Shown here: positions 28,674-37,109 of the stretch, one piece after another
Layout of the letters: every line of letters begins with the position of its first letter
Numbering within the stretch: the first letter of the stretch is position 1
Assembly: GCA_041402125.1 (NCBI GenBank)
Contig: JAWKSY010000014.1
Span: 50,903 to 114,902 of the forward strand
Origin: JAWKSY01 sp041402125
Lineage (GTDB): Bacteria; Planctomycetota; GCA-002687715; DRQF01
DNA: 64,000 bases
Reading direction: 5' to 3'
The notes under the pieces: generated by a model
Database searches by the model: none
The model's input: only the letters and a program-made list of their open reading frames with translations
Told to the model about the DNA's origin: nothing
Translations under genes and position numbers: made by a program

Positions 28674-30656
28674 TCAGGCGTCGCCGTCGGCCTCGAGGAT
28701 CTCGGGATCGACGCGCTTCTCCCAGCCGTCCGCGAGCTTGCGCTCGTTGCCGTCGCGCCGCGTGATCTGCTGCTTGTCGAAGTACTCGAGCAGCGGGATG
28801 ACGTACTTCCGCGTCGCGCCGATGATGTCCTTGAACTCGCTCGAGGGCATGGGCCCTCCCTCGCGGATGCGGCGCACGAGCCGACGCTGCGCCTCGACGA
28901 CGGCGTCGCGGTGCAGCGAGAGGTCGGGAGTGAGGTGGATGAGCTTCCCCATCTGGTGCAGGAAGCCCATGAGCTCCTTCACCTTCTTCTGGGGGCGATC
29001 GAGGGCGGTGACGATCTCGGAGAAGATCGGAGCCCCGAAGTGCTCGCGCGAGTGCATCTCCTCGATCCGCTCGACGAGCCCCATGTCCTCCTTGGAGAGG
29101 CCGCCCGACCACTCCCGGTGTCGCACGAGGCCGCGCCCGAGGATCTCGACCTTCTTCCCCTCGGCCAGCTCGGCGAGGACGGCCTCGACCAGGTCGACGC
29201 CGAGCCGGGCGTCGCGGGCGATTCGGGCCGAGTGGAACCCGGCCTGCAGGCGTTCGGCCTTGTGGGCCGCGAGGAGGGTCTTCGAGACCAGCGCCTCGGC
29301 CTCGGAATACATGTCGGCGTGGATGACGCGTCGGTCCTTGCCCAAGACGCGGACCACCCCCTTCTCGTGCAGGCGGCCCACGAGCGCCTCGATCTCGTCC
29401 GCGGTCTTCTTCACCGCCCGGCAGAGCTCCGATCGCGCGGTGAGCTTGCGACCCTGGCTGCGGACGACGTAGGCGAGGTAGCCCTCCTCGTCGTCCATGT
29501 GGCGTTCCTTCGCCTCGAGGTTCTCGTTCAGCCAGGCGCGGAAGCGCTTGAAGCGCCACTTCGTCTCGCCGACGACGACGCCGCCGCCGAGCGTGATCAC
29601 GGGGCTGGCGAGCCGGACGATGAAGCGATCGCGCGCCGCGATGACGACGGGCTCGTCGAGGCGGAGCTGCACCAGTCCCCGGTCGCCGGGGAGCATGACC
29701 TTGCGGTCGAGCAGCACGATGCGACCGCCGACGTCGGTGGTGCCGGCGTGGAACCGGACCGGGGTCTCGTTCTCGAGCGGCCGCGGGAGGTGATCGAGGT
29801 ACTCGAAGCGCGCCTCGAGCAGGCTCGCCGAGCCGAAGTAGCCCGGCTCGGCGAGGACGTCGCCGCGCTCGACGTCGCGCCAGGAGACGTCGCTGAGGTT
29901 CAGGGCCGCGCGGTGGCCGATCTGGGCCTCCTCGGCCGGCTGGTGGTGCACCTGCATCCCGCGGACGCGGACCCGCTCGCCCCGCGGGAGGAGCTCGAGC
30001 TCCTCGCCGACGCGCACGCTGCCCGAGACCGGCACGCCGGTCACGACCGTGCCGTGCCCCTTCACCGAGAAGGATCGCTGCACGGGCATCCGGAAGACGC
30101 CGCTCGGATCGCGATCGGGCAGCGCCGGGATCGCCTGGCAGAGATGCTCGCGCAGGGCGTCGATGCCCTCGCCGGTCTGGTTCGAGACGCGGAAGAGAGG
30201 CGCCTTCTCGAGGAAGGTCCCGACGAGGTACTCGCGGACGTCGTCCTCGACGATCTCGAGGAGCTCCGCGTCGACGGCATCGACCTTCGTGAGGACGGTG
30301 ACGCCGATCTCGATCCCGAGGAGGCGCATGATCTGCAGGTGCTCGCGCGTCTGCGGCATCACGCCGTCGTCGGCGGCGACGACGAGCATCGCGTAGTCCA
30401 CGCCGGAGGAGCCGGCCACCATGTTACGGATGAATCGCTCGTGGCCCGGGACGTCGATGATACCGGCCGCGATCCCGCCGCCGAGATCGAGCTCGGCGTA
30501 GCCGATGTCGATCGTCATCCCGCGCTCCTGCTCCTCCTTGAGCCGGCTCGGGTGGGTGCCGGTCAGGCTGAAGATCAGGCTGGACTTGCCGTGGTCGATG
30601 TGACCGGCGGTGCCGATCACCGCGCGCACGTAGGGGCGTTCCGTGGTCGTGGACAT
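28674..30656 (-). CDS. selB: Selenocysteine-specific translation elongation factor
   Basis: This is a 660-residue SelB. The GTPase domain has the G1 motif GHIDHGKSSL, the family-specific RLKEEQERGMTIDIGYAELD, the G3 motif DVPGHERFIRNM and TKVD as G4. EF-Tu-like beta domains follow, and a C-terminal part of about 250 residues contains winged-helix repeats (TLLAAHKAERLQAGFHS; the segment ending EYFDKQQITRRDGNER), which bind the SECIS element. SelB carries Sec-tRNA to recoded UGA codons. No selA, selD or tRNA-Sec is in the window. The ATG at 30656 starts the standard N-terminus. Confidence 0.93.
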   Translation of the reverse strand: MSTTTERPYVRAVIGTAGHIDHGKSSLIFSLTGTHPSRLKEEQERGMTIDIGYAELDLGGGIAAGIIDVPGHERFIRNMVAGSSGVDYAMLVVAADDGVMPQTREHLQIMRLLGIEIGVTVLTKVDAVDAELLEIVEDDVREYLVGTFLEKAPLFRVSNQTGEGIDALREHLCQAIPALPDRDPSGVFRMPVQRSFSVKGHGTVVTGVPVSGSVRVGEELELLPRGERVRVRGMQVHHQPAEEAQIGHRAALNLSDVSWRDVERGDVLAEPGYFGSASLLEARFEYLDHLPRPLENETPVRFHAGTTDVGGRIVLLDRKVMLPGDRGLVQLRLDEPVVIAARDRFIVRLASPVITLGGGVVVGETKWRFKRFRAWLNENLEAKERHMDDEEGYLAYVVRSQGRKLTARSELCRAVKKTADEIEALVGRLHEKGVVRVLGKDRRVIHADMYSEAEALVSKTLLAAHKAERLQAGFHSARIARDARLGVDLVEAVLAELAEGKKVEILGRGLVRHREWSGGLSKEDMGLVERIEEMHSREHFGAPIFSEIVTALDRPQKKVKELMGFLHQMGKLIHLTPDLSLHRDAVVEAQRRLVRRIREGGPMPSSEFKDIIGATRKYVIPLLEYFDKQQITRRDGNERKLADGWEKRVDPEILEADGDA

Positions 30657-30694
30657 CCTGTTCGCGGCCCTTTCCCGGTCGTGGTTGCCGGGAC

Positions 30695-30769
30695 AGTCTA
30701 TCAGGGGCGCGCCCCGGGAGGGCGAACCCGCGATCCGGGGGTTCGGCGGCGCGGTCGGCGTGATAGACT
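30695..30769. promoter_or_regulatory. Mirror-image -10-like elements between divergent selB and DedA-like genes
   Basis: TGATAGACT on the plus strand (30761-30769) has its exact reverse complement AGTCTATCA at 30695-30703. Each points toward one of the divergent genes, at about 30 bases from plus-strand start 30800 and about 40 bases from minus-strand start 30656. They look like two extended -10 hexamers (TAGACT). No good -35 hexamers accompany them. They could instead be a split operator. Confidence 0.35.
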
Positions 30770-30799
30770 CCGCCCCGTCCGGGGAGAGGAAGCGACGCG

Positions 30800-31411
30800 A
30801 TGACCGAGCCCGTGAAGAAGGGACCCATCCACCGGGTCTACGACTGGCTTCTCGGCCTCGCCGAGCGGCGTTCGGGAACGCGCGCGCTCGCCCTGCTCGC
30901 CTTCGCCGAGTCCTCCTTCTTCCCCATCCCGCCGGACCCGCTCCTCCTCGCCCTCTGTCTCGGGCGCCGCGAGCGATCCCTGCGCTTCGGCATGGTGGCG
31001 ACGCTCGCGAGCGTGGCCGGCGGCCTCTTCGGCTACTGGATCGGCTGGGCGCTCTGGGGCAGCCTCGAGGACCGCTTCTACGCCTGGATCCCGGGCTTCA
31101 CGCCCGAGGGATTCGAGCGCATCCACGGCCTCTACGACGAGTACGGCGTCTTCATCGTCTTCCTCGCGGGCTTCAGCCCCATTCCCTACAAGCTCTTCAC
31201 CGTCGCCTCGGGCGTGATGGGGCTCGACATCCTCGCCTTCACGGGCGCCTCGCTCGTGGGCCGCGGCGCCCGCTTCCTGCTCGTCGCCGAGCTCGCCCGG
31301 CGCTTCGGGCCGCCGGTCCGGGCCTTCCTCGAGCGGCACCTCGTGCGGCTCTCCTGGGCCTTCGCGATCCTCGCCGTCCTGGGCTTCGCCGCCGTCAAGT
31401 GGCTCGCCTGA
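30800..31411 (+). CDS. DedA/YqaA-family inner-membrane protein
   Basis: This is a 203-residue polytopic protein of the SNARE-associated (DedA/VTT) superfamily. The motif AESSFFPIPPDPLLLALCLG near residue 40 and FLAGFSPIPYKLFTVASGVMG near residue 120 are diagnostic of the YqaA branch. It has about five membrane segments. Members are implicated in lipid flipping and membrane homeostasis. It is divergent from selB and followed closely by the aminotransferase promoter. Confidence 0.88.
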   Translation: MTEPVKKGPIHRVYDWLLGLAERRSGTRALALLAFAESSFFPIPPDPLLLALCLGRRERSLRFGMVATLASVAGGLFGYWIGWALWGSLEDRFYAWIPGFTPEGFERIHGLYDEYGVFIVFLAGFSPIPYKLFTVASGVMGLDILAFTGASLVGRGARFLLVAELARRFGPPVRAFLERHLVRLSWAFAILAVLGFAAVKWLA

Positions 31412-31442
31412 ACGACCCGGGCGCGGCGTCGGCGGGGGCCGA

Positions 31443-31469
31443 TTGACTTATCCCCCGTCGTGTTATGCT
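31443..31469 (+). promoter_or_regulatory. Candidate promoter of the aminotransferase gene
   Basis: TTGACT at 31443-31448 and TATGCT at 31464-31469 match sigma-70 hexamers well. The spacing is 15 bases, one or two less than usual. Transcription would start about 50 bases before the ATG at 31527. Confidence 0.4.
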
Positions 31470-31526
31470 CCGAGATCCCGGGGCCGCGGCGCCGGCCCAC
31501 CCGTCCCCCCGAAGAAGCGGAGTCCC

Positions 31527-32747
31527 ATGGCGAACGAAGGCCGCACTCCGGTCTCCGCATTCATGCGGAGCGCCATCGAACGCTCGTCCTGGATCCGCCA
31601 GATGTTCGAGGAGGGGAACCGCCTCAAGCAGATCCACGGGGCGGATCAGGTCTTCGACTTCTCGCTCGGGAACCCGAGCGTGCCGCCGCCGAGCGCCTTC
31701 CGGGACGTCCTCGTGCAGGTCGCCGGCGAGAGCCGCGCCTCCGACCACCGTTACATGACGAACGTCGGCCTCATCGAGACCCGGGAGTGGGTCGCCGGGC
31801 GCGCCCGCGAGACCCACGGCCTCGACGACATCGACGCGTCCTGCGTCGTCATGACCTGCGGCGCCGCGGGCGGCCTGAACATCTTCTTCCGCTCGATCCT
31901 CGATCCGGGCGACGAGATCATCCTCCTCTCGCCCTACTTCCCCGAGTACCTGTTCTACGTCGAGAACCACGGCGGCAAGGTCGTCGTCGTCCCGACCGAC
32001 GGGGAGTTCCAGCCCGACCTCGACGCCATCGAGGCCGCGGTCACCGAGCGCACCCGCGCCATCGTGATCAACTCGCCGAACAACCCGACCGGCGTCGTCT
32101 ACCGCGCCGAGCTCGTCGAGGAGCTGGGTCGCCGGGTCGATCGCATCGCCGACGAGCGGGGAGCCCCGCTCTTCCTCGTCTCCGACGAGCCCTACCGCCG
32201 CCTGATCTACACCGACGCCCGACAGCCCTCGGCGCTCGCGGCCTGCCGCCACGGCATCGTCTGCACGAGCTTCTCGAAGGACCTCGGCCTCGCCGGCGAG
32301 CGCATCGGCTACGTGCTCCTCAACCCCCGCTACGCGCGCCGGGGCGATCTCTTCGGCGCCCTCGCGATCGCCACGCGGACCCTCGGATTCGTCAACGCGC
32401 CGGCCTTCATGCAGCGCGTGCTCCCGCGCTGCGGCGATCTCTCCGTCGACCTCGGCAAGTACCGCGCGAATCGCGACCTGATCGTCGACGGCCTGCGGGA
32501 GGCGGGCTACGAGATGCCCTCCCCCGACGGCGCCTTCTTCGTCTTCCCCGCCGTGCCCGGCGGCGACGACGTCGCCTTCTGCCACCTCCTGCGCGAGCGC
32601 CGCGTCCTCACCGTCCCCGGCCGGGGCTTCGGAACGCCGGGGCACATCCGCATCAGCTACGCGGTGGAGCCGCGCGTCATCGAGCGCGCCCTGCCGCGCT
32701 TCGCCGAGGCCCTCCAGGCCGCCGCCGCCGAACACGGCGAGGGATGA
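31527..32747 (+). CDS. Fold-type I PLP-dependent aminotransferase
   Basis: This is a 406-residue class I/II aminotransferase. Visible motifs are FSLGNPSVPPPSAF at the N-terminus, MTCGAAGGLNIFFRSIL, VINSPNNPTGVVYR, VSDEPYRRLIY (the Asp contacts PLP N1) and CTSFSKDLGLAGERIGY, whose Lys forms the Schiff base. The conserved Arg near the C-terminus (HIRISYAVEP) binds the substrate carboxylate. It is in the broad aspartate/aromatic aminotransferase group; the substrate cannot be assigned. The ATG at 31527 gives the natural N-terminus. Its stop overlaps the ATG of the HAD gene. Confidence 0.9.
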   Translation: MANEGRTPVSAFMRSAIERSSWIRQMFEEGNRLKQIHGADQVFDFSLGNPSVPPPSAFRDVLVQVAGESRASDHRYMTNVGLIETREWVAGRARETHGLDDIDASCVVMTCGAAGGLNIFFRSILDPGDEIILLSPYFPEYLFYVENHGGKVVVVPTDGEFQPDLDAIEAAVTERTRAIVINSPNNPTGVVYRAELVEELGRRVDRIADERGAPLFLVSDEPYRRLIYTDARQPSALAACRHGIVCTSFSKDLGLAGERIGYVLLNPRYARRGDLFGALAIATRTLGFVNAPAFMQRVLPRCGDLSVDLGKYRANRDLIVDGLREAGYEMPSPDGAFFVFPAVPGGDDVAFCHLLRERRVLTVPGRGFGTPGHIRISYAVEPRVIERALPRFAEALQAAAAEHGEG

Positions 32748-33445
32748 CGCGACCGACCCTCTTCTTCGACGCCGACGACACGCTCTGGGAGAACGCCGTC
32801 TTCTTCCGGGCCGCGCGTCGGGCCTGGCGCGAGCTGATGGGTCGCCACGGGGTCGACGAGGAGGCCGCTCGCCTCTGCCTCCGCCGCCTCGAGGACGAGG
32901 GGCTCGCCCGCGGCGCCTTCGGCAGCGGCCGCCTCGCCGCGAACATGCGTCTCGCCGCGCGCGAGCTGCTCGGCGAGTCGGGCGGCCGCCTCGACGCCGA
33001 ATGCGAGGAGTTCGCGCGCTCGGTCCGCGAGCACGAGATCCGCTACTACCCGGGCGTGCTCGAGACCCTGGACCGCCTGGCGCTCACGCACCGCCTGGTC
33101 CTGGTCACGATGGGCGAGGAGCACGAGCAGCGCGGCAAGCTCGCCCGCGCGGAGGTCGTGACGCGTTTCGCCGGAATCGAGGTGATCGCGGACAAGACCT
33201 CCGCCGTCTACGAGAGCCTGCACGCGCGCCACGGCGGCGAGGTCGCGTCCTGGATGATCGGCAACAGCCCCTCGAAGGATGTCGGCCCCGCCCGCGCGGC
33301 GGGCCTGGTCACCGTGCTCTTCGACAACGGAGCGCCGCTTCCGCCCTATTTCCGTGACGACGCGACGGCGCCCCACCACGTGGTGTCGAGCTTCGCCGGC
33401 CTGCTCGACTTGCCGGGATTCGGCGAGGCCTCGCGGCCCGCCTGA
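32744..33445 (+). CDS. HAD-superfamily hydrolase
   Basis: This is a 233-residue phosphatase-type protein with the HAD motifs. Motif I is FFDADDTLWENA (nucleophile Asp, then Asp two residues later), motif II is in VLVTMGEE, motif III is the Lys in DKTSAV, and motif IV is MIGNSPSKDVGPARAAG. A helical cap lies between motifs I and II. The ATG overlaps the aminotransferase stop (ATGA), so translation is coupled and the two may act in the same pathway, perhaps removing a phosphate from an amino-acid precursor. That pathway role is inference. Confidence 0.85.
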   Translation: MTRPTLFFDADDTLWENAVFFRAARRAWRELMGRHGVDEEAARLCLRRLEDEGLARGAFGSGRLAANMRLAARELLGESGGRLDAECEEFARSVREHEIRYYPGVLETLDRLALTHRLVLVTMGEEHEQRGKLARAEVVTRFAGIEVIADKTSAVYESLHARHGGEVASWMIGNSPSKDVGPARAAGLVTVLFDNGAPLPPYFRDDATAPHHVVSSFAGLLDLPGFGEASRPA

Positions 33446-33451
33446 GGGCCC

Positions 33452-33841
33452 TCAGACCATCCACATCGTGATGTAGGCGCCGAGTCGGGTGACGAGGAAG
33501 AACATCGCCCCCTTCTTGTGGCCGGCCATCGCGGAGGGGTCGGTCATGAGCTTCCGGCCGGTCCCGATCTGGATGAAGTAGCCGATGAGGGACAGCGTGG
33601 CGAGGAAGGCGTGGATCGTCGTCATGCCGACGCCGAAGTCGGAGAAGAAGACCGAGACCGGGTCGGACTTCCCCTCGACCCGCGGGACGACGAACTCGAC
33701 GATCACGAGCCCGACGACGTCGGCGACGAAGGCCGCGAGCATGAGCGGGATGTGGCGGCGGCGCTGGCGGGCGAAGACGAGCCCGGCACCGATGAGCACC
33801 ATCGCGACGGTGGCGAGCGCGTAGGAGACCTGCAACCACAT
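33452..33841 (-). CDS. DUF420-like four-helix membrane protein
   Basis: This is a 129-residue protein with four hydrophobic helices and histidines at membrane edges (RRRHIPLMLAAFVADVVG, TTIHAFLATLS, MAGHKKGAMFF). This pattern resembles DUF420, a family that includes the cytochrome c oxidase assembly factor CtaM. The resemblance is moderate. No oxidase genes are near. It is convergent with the HAD gene and divergent from the PilZ gene. Confidence 0.6.
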   Translation of the reverse strand: MWLQVSYALATVAMVLIGAGLVFARQRRRHIPLMLAAFVADVVGLVIVEFVVPRVEGKSDPVSVFFSDFGVGMTTIHAFLATLSLIGYFIQIGTGRKLMTDPSAMAGHKKGAMFFLVTRLGAYITMWMV

Positions 33842-34010
33842 GGCGTTTCCCTCCTCGGGGTCGTCCGCTCTTATAGCGACTCGGGCCCCCGCTCACGAGT
33901 CGACGGATCCGAAGCCGGACGGGGCTGGTCAAGGTTCGGTCGGGTGCGCTAAGAAGGACCGGGGAGCGGTCGTCGGGACCGCGAGACCGGGCGGACCACG
34001 GGCGATCACC

Positions 34011-34376
34011 ATGACGGATCGGGCGGAACGGGACGAGCGACTCCGACGCGACCTCGAGCGTCGGCGGAGCACGCGCGTGGACGTCGATCGCGCGATCCCG
34101 GTGCGCATCGGCGAGGACGGAGACGACGAGTCGGCGCGACTCGTGAACATCGGCGTCGACGGCGCCCGCCTCGATTTCCCGCGAGGCCTCCCCGCGGGGA
34201 CGACGCTCCGCCTGCGGATTCCCGTCGCGACGGGGGCGCCGATCGAGATCGCGGGCGCCGTCGTGTGGAGCCTCGCCGAGGCCCAGGACGGCGGCTGGCC
34301 GGCCGGCGTCGCCTTTCGCGGCCTCACCGAGCCCGAGCGCGCCCGCCTCATCGACGCGATCCTGGGGATGCGATGA
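34011..34376 (+). CDS. PilZ-domain protein
   Basis: This is a 121-residue protein made of one PilZ domain. The c-di-GMP-binding pattern is RRSTRVDVDRAIPVRI (an RxxxR-like start) followed by LVNIGVDGARLDFP, close to the canonical D/NxSxxG, and a terminal strand GVAFRGLTEPERARL. The second motif has Gly-Val in place of Ile-Ser, so ligand binding should be tested rather than assumed. The ATG at 34011 starts the conserved part. It precedes the rhomboid gene by 46 bases. Confidence 0.8.
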   Translation: MTDRAERDERLRRDLERRRSTRVDVDRAIPVRIGEDGDDESARLVNIGVDGARLDFPRGLPAGTTLRLRIPVATGAPIEIAGAVVWSLAEAQDGGWPAGVAFRGLTEPERARLIDAILGMR

Positions 34377-34422
34377 GGATCACGGCGAGGAACGCGCGGG
34401 CCGCCGCGTCGGAGGGACGGTC

Positions 34423-35505
34423 ATGACGGGGCGCGGCACCTGGTTCCGGCGCGGTTGGTGGCGTTCCCCCGACCTGACGATCATCCTGATCGCGATCAAC
34501 CTGGTCGTCTTCGCGATCGAGCTCGCGGTCGGCGAGTTCCTGTTCGAGCCCGTTCCCGAGGCGTCGCCCACCGAGGCCACCACGGCCGCGATGATCTTCT
34601 GCGGCGGCCAGGTCCCGGGGCACGTCGTCGCGGGTGAGGTGTGGCGCCTGCTCACGAGCGTGTTCCTCCACCTGGACGTCGTCCACCTCGCGATGAACTG
34701 CATCGCGACCTTCAGCCTCCTCCCCCCGGTCCAGCAGCGGATCGGCTTCGGACGCTCGGTCTCGCTCTACGTCTTCGGCGGGATCGCGGGCTCCCTCGCC
34801 GCCCAGGGCTGGCGTCTCCTCGGCCCCGAGGGCTCGGCCGCGCTCCACATGCACGGCGTCGGGATCGGCGCCTCCGGCGCCGTCTTCGCGGTCTTCGGCT
34901 TCCTGATCGGCGTCTTCTGGCGCGCGAAGGACCCGCTGGGATCCTCGATCCGGCGCCAGCTCCTCTTCTGGCTCCTGATCAACGTGATCTACGGCCTCAC
35001 GGCCCCGAACATCGGCAACGACGCCCACGCCGGCGGCTTCGTCTTCGGCCTCCTGTTCGAGCGACTCGCGGCGCGACGGCCGTCCGCCTGGACGGCCCGC
35101 CTCCTCGGCGCGCGCGTGACGACGGTCATCGCCATCGGCCTCGTCGTCGCGGCGATGACGTCTCAGCTCGTCTGGTGCCTCGGCGCGCCGGGGGCCGAGT
35201 TCCGGCGCCTCGAGGCGATCGCCGGGGACTGGCAGGGAGGACTCATCTTCCAGCCGGTCGTGATCTCACCCTTCCCCGACGTCTCGCGGAAGCGCGTCCA
35301 GGACATGGACGAGATCATCCGTCGGCTCGACGCGCGTCGCGACATCCCCGAGGCGGCCACGCTCCGCGCCTACTTCGAGGCCGTCCGCGCGAACGCGGCG
35401 GGAGAACCGCTCCCGGCCGCGGAGCGCGAGGCCCGGCTCCGGGGGTATCTCCACCTCTTCGATCGATTCCGGTTGCGCCTGGGACCGCTGACGGGGGCCG
35501 CCTAG
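34423..35505 (+). CDS. Rhomboid-family intramembrane serine protease
   Basis: This is a 360-residue protein with about six membrane segments. The catalytic Ser is in GIGASGAVFAVFG (GxSG motif) and the His in NIGNDAHAGGFVFGLLFE, spaced as in rhomboids. The loop motif HLDVVHLAMNCIATFSL near the N-terminus corresponds to the usual HxxxxHxxxN. A soluble C-terminal tail of about 110 residues (FQPVVISPFPDVSRKR onward) is not part of the standard fold and has no recognised motif. Substrates are unknown. Confidence 0.9.
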   Translation: MTGRGTWFRRGWWRSPDLTIILIAINLVVFAIELAVGEFLFEPVPEASPTEATTAAMIFCGGQVPGHVVAGEVWRLLTSVFLHLDVVHLAMNCIATFSLLPPVQQRIGFGRSVSLYVFGGIAGSLAAQGWRLLGPEGSAALHMHGVGIGASGAVFAVFGFLIGVFWRAKDPLGSSIRRQLLFWLLINVIYGLTAPNIGNDAHAGGFVFGLLFERLAARRPSAWTARLLGARVTTVIAIGLVVAAMTSQLVWCLGAPGAEFRRLEAIAGDWQGGLIFQPVVISPFPDVSRKRVQDMDEIIRRLDARRDIPEAATLRAYFEAVRANAAGEPLPAAEREARLRGYLHLFDRFRLRLGPLTGAA

Positions 35506-35514
35506 CCGCGGCGC

Positions 35515-36999
35515 TCAGACGGCGGCGGGAGCCGCCATCTCGGTCTCGCTGAGGAGACGACCGCGCGAGTCCCAGCTCCGCCAGAGCCCGACGGGCTGGC
35601 CGGCGTCGAAGTGCCCCTCGCGAGCCTTCTGGCCGTTGCGGTGCCGGAAGACCCACCGGCCCTGCGCCCGACCCTCGCGGTGACTGCCGATCACCGCGAC
35701 CTCGCCGTTCTCGTGCCACTGGCGCCAGCCGCCCTCGAGACGGCCGGCCACGTAGTGACCGGACGCGGCGAGGCTGCCGTCGAGGTGGAAGGAGGAGTAG
35801 GGTCCCTCGGGGATCATCTCCTCGCCCTCGGCGCCCGGGGCCACGGTGATCCGCGCCACGAGGCGCCCCTCCTCGTCGAGCTCGTCGATGACGCGAGGCG
35901 CGTTCGGATCGAGGATCTCGACCTCGTCGTCGAGCGTCGACTCGGACTCGATCGCCGCCTCGACCTCGATGACGGGCTCGACCTCGTTCGGTGCCTTGAC
36001 GTCCTCGACCGCGACGAGAGTCTCGTCCTCGTCGACGCGGACGGGCGTCTCGATCTCCGGTGCGGACGCCGTCTCGGCCTCGACGGAGGGCTCGACGATC
36101 TCCTCGACGACGGCCGTTCCGACGGGATCGACGGCGCCGTCGAGGATCTCGGAGCGGATCGCCTCGAGCGTCTCGCGGCAGGGCTCCGGCCCGACGGCTT
36201 CCCGGCCGCGCTCGGCCGCGCCCTCGGCGATCTGGGTGAGCAGTTCGAAGGTCGCGGCGGCGACGTCGGCCTCGCCCTCGCCCTCGCCCTCCGCGCGGCG
36301 GGCGCGGGTCCAGGCCGAGAGCCGTCCCGGAAGATCGGCCACGCGCGTCGCGCCGACCTCGCTCCGGCGGAAGAGGCTGCGACGGAGGAGCGCGCGGCGC
36401 TCCACCGCCGGCGGTGCGGGCGCATCGGCGCCCGCGTGTGCGGTGAGGGCGAGATCGTCGCGAAGCGTCCGCAACGCGGCGAGCGCCTCGAAGGCACGAT
36501 CGGCGTCGCGCGCGTCGAGGATCGGCGCGGAGGTCGCGCCCTCGATCGCCACCTCGAGTTCCGTCTCGAGGTCGAAGTCGAAACCGAGATCGCTGACGTC
36601 GATCTCCTCGTGGAAGGGCTCGAAGGGGACCGCGAAGTCGACCCCCTCACTTCCGCTGGCCGTCGTCGGGGCGGACTCGCCTCGCATCGCCCCCATGAGA
36701 CGATGGATGGCGCCTCGGGCGGCGGCGTTCCGGGCCTCGCGACCGAGAGCGTCCAGGAGCGGCAGGGCCTCGCCCTTCGCGATCGACGCGGCCGGCTCCT
36801 CGGGAGCGACCTCGGGCGTCAGGGAAGCCATCGCGAGGAAGGCGCGCGCGGCGGCGTCCGGCACGCGCCAGGCGCCCCGGACCTTGTGGCCCTCGAGGCT
36901 CCCGTCGCGGCAGGCGAGTCGGAGCTCGTCGAGCGTCGGCGCCGCGGGGCGATCCGCGAGCGCGGCGTGCAGGTCCTTGAGCGACCAGTCGGCGACCAT
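35515..36999 (-). CDS. MORN-repeat protein with excisionase-like N-terminal domain
   Basis: Starting at the ATG at 36999 (preceded by GGGGAGG eight bases upstream), the protein has 494 residues; the frame stays open to 37125. The first 60 residues (ALADRPAAPTLDELRLACRD, then GHKVRGAWRVPDAAARAFL) look like a small helix-turn-helix of the excisionase/MerR type. A long, Glu/Asp/Val-rich middle is low-complexity and probably disordered. The last 110 residues contain about four MORN-like strands (GPYSSFHLDGSLAASGHY, GGWRQWHENGEVAVIGSH, GRWVFRHRNGQKAREGHF), as in YwqK-type proteins. The function is unknown. It is divergent from the second sulfatase-fold gene. Confidence 0.65.
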   Translation of the reverse strand: MVADWSLKDLHAALADRPAAPTLDELRLACRDGSLEGHKVRGAWRVPDAAARAFLAMASLTPEVAPEEPAASIAKGEALPLLDALGREARNAAARGAIHRLMGAMRGESAPTTASGSEGVDFAVPFEPFHEEIDVSDLGFDFDLETELEVAIEGATSAPILDARDADRAFEALAALRTLRDDLALTAHAGADAPAPPAVERRALLRRSLFRRSEVGATRVADLPGRLSAWTRARRAEGEGEGEADVAAATFELLTQIAEGAAERGREAVGPEPCRETLEAIRSEILDGAVDPVGTAVVEEIVEPSVEAETASAPEIETPVRVDEDETLVAVEDVKAPNEVEPVIEVEAAIESESTLDDEVEILDPNAPRVIDELDEEGRLVARITVAPGAEGEEMIPEGPYSSFHLDGSLAASGHYVAGRLEGGWRQWHENGEVAVIGSHREGRAQGRWVFRHRNGQKAREGHFDAGQPVGLWRSWDSRGRLLSETEMAAPAAV

Positions 37000-37109
37000 C
37001 TCCTCGGCCTCCCCGGGCGACACTTCCCCTCCGGACCGGTAGAATCCGGTCTCGCGCGCAGGCCGCAGGGCCCCCGCATCCCACCTATCGGCCGGACGAG
37101 ACGAGGGAA

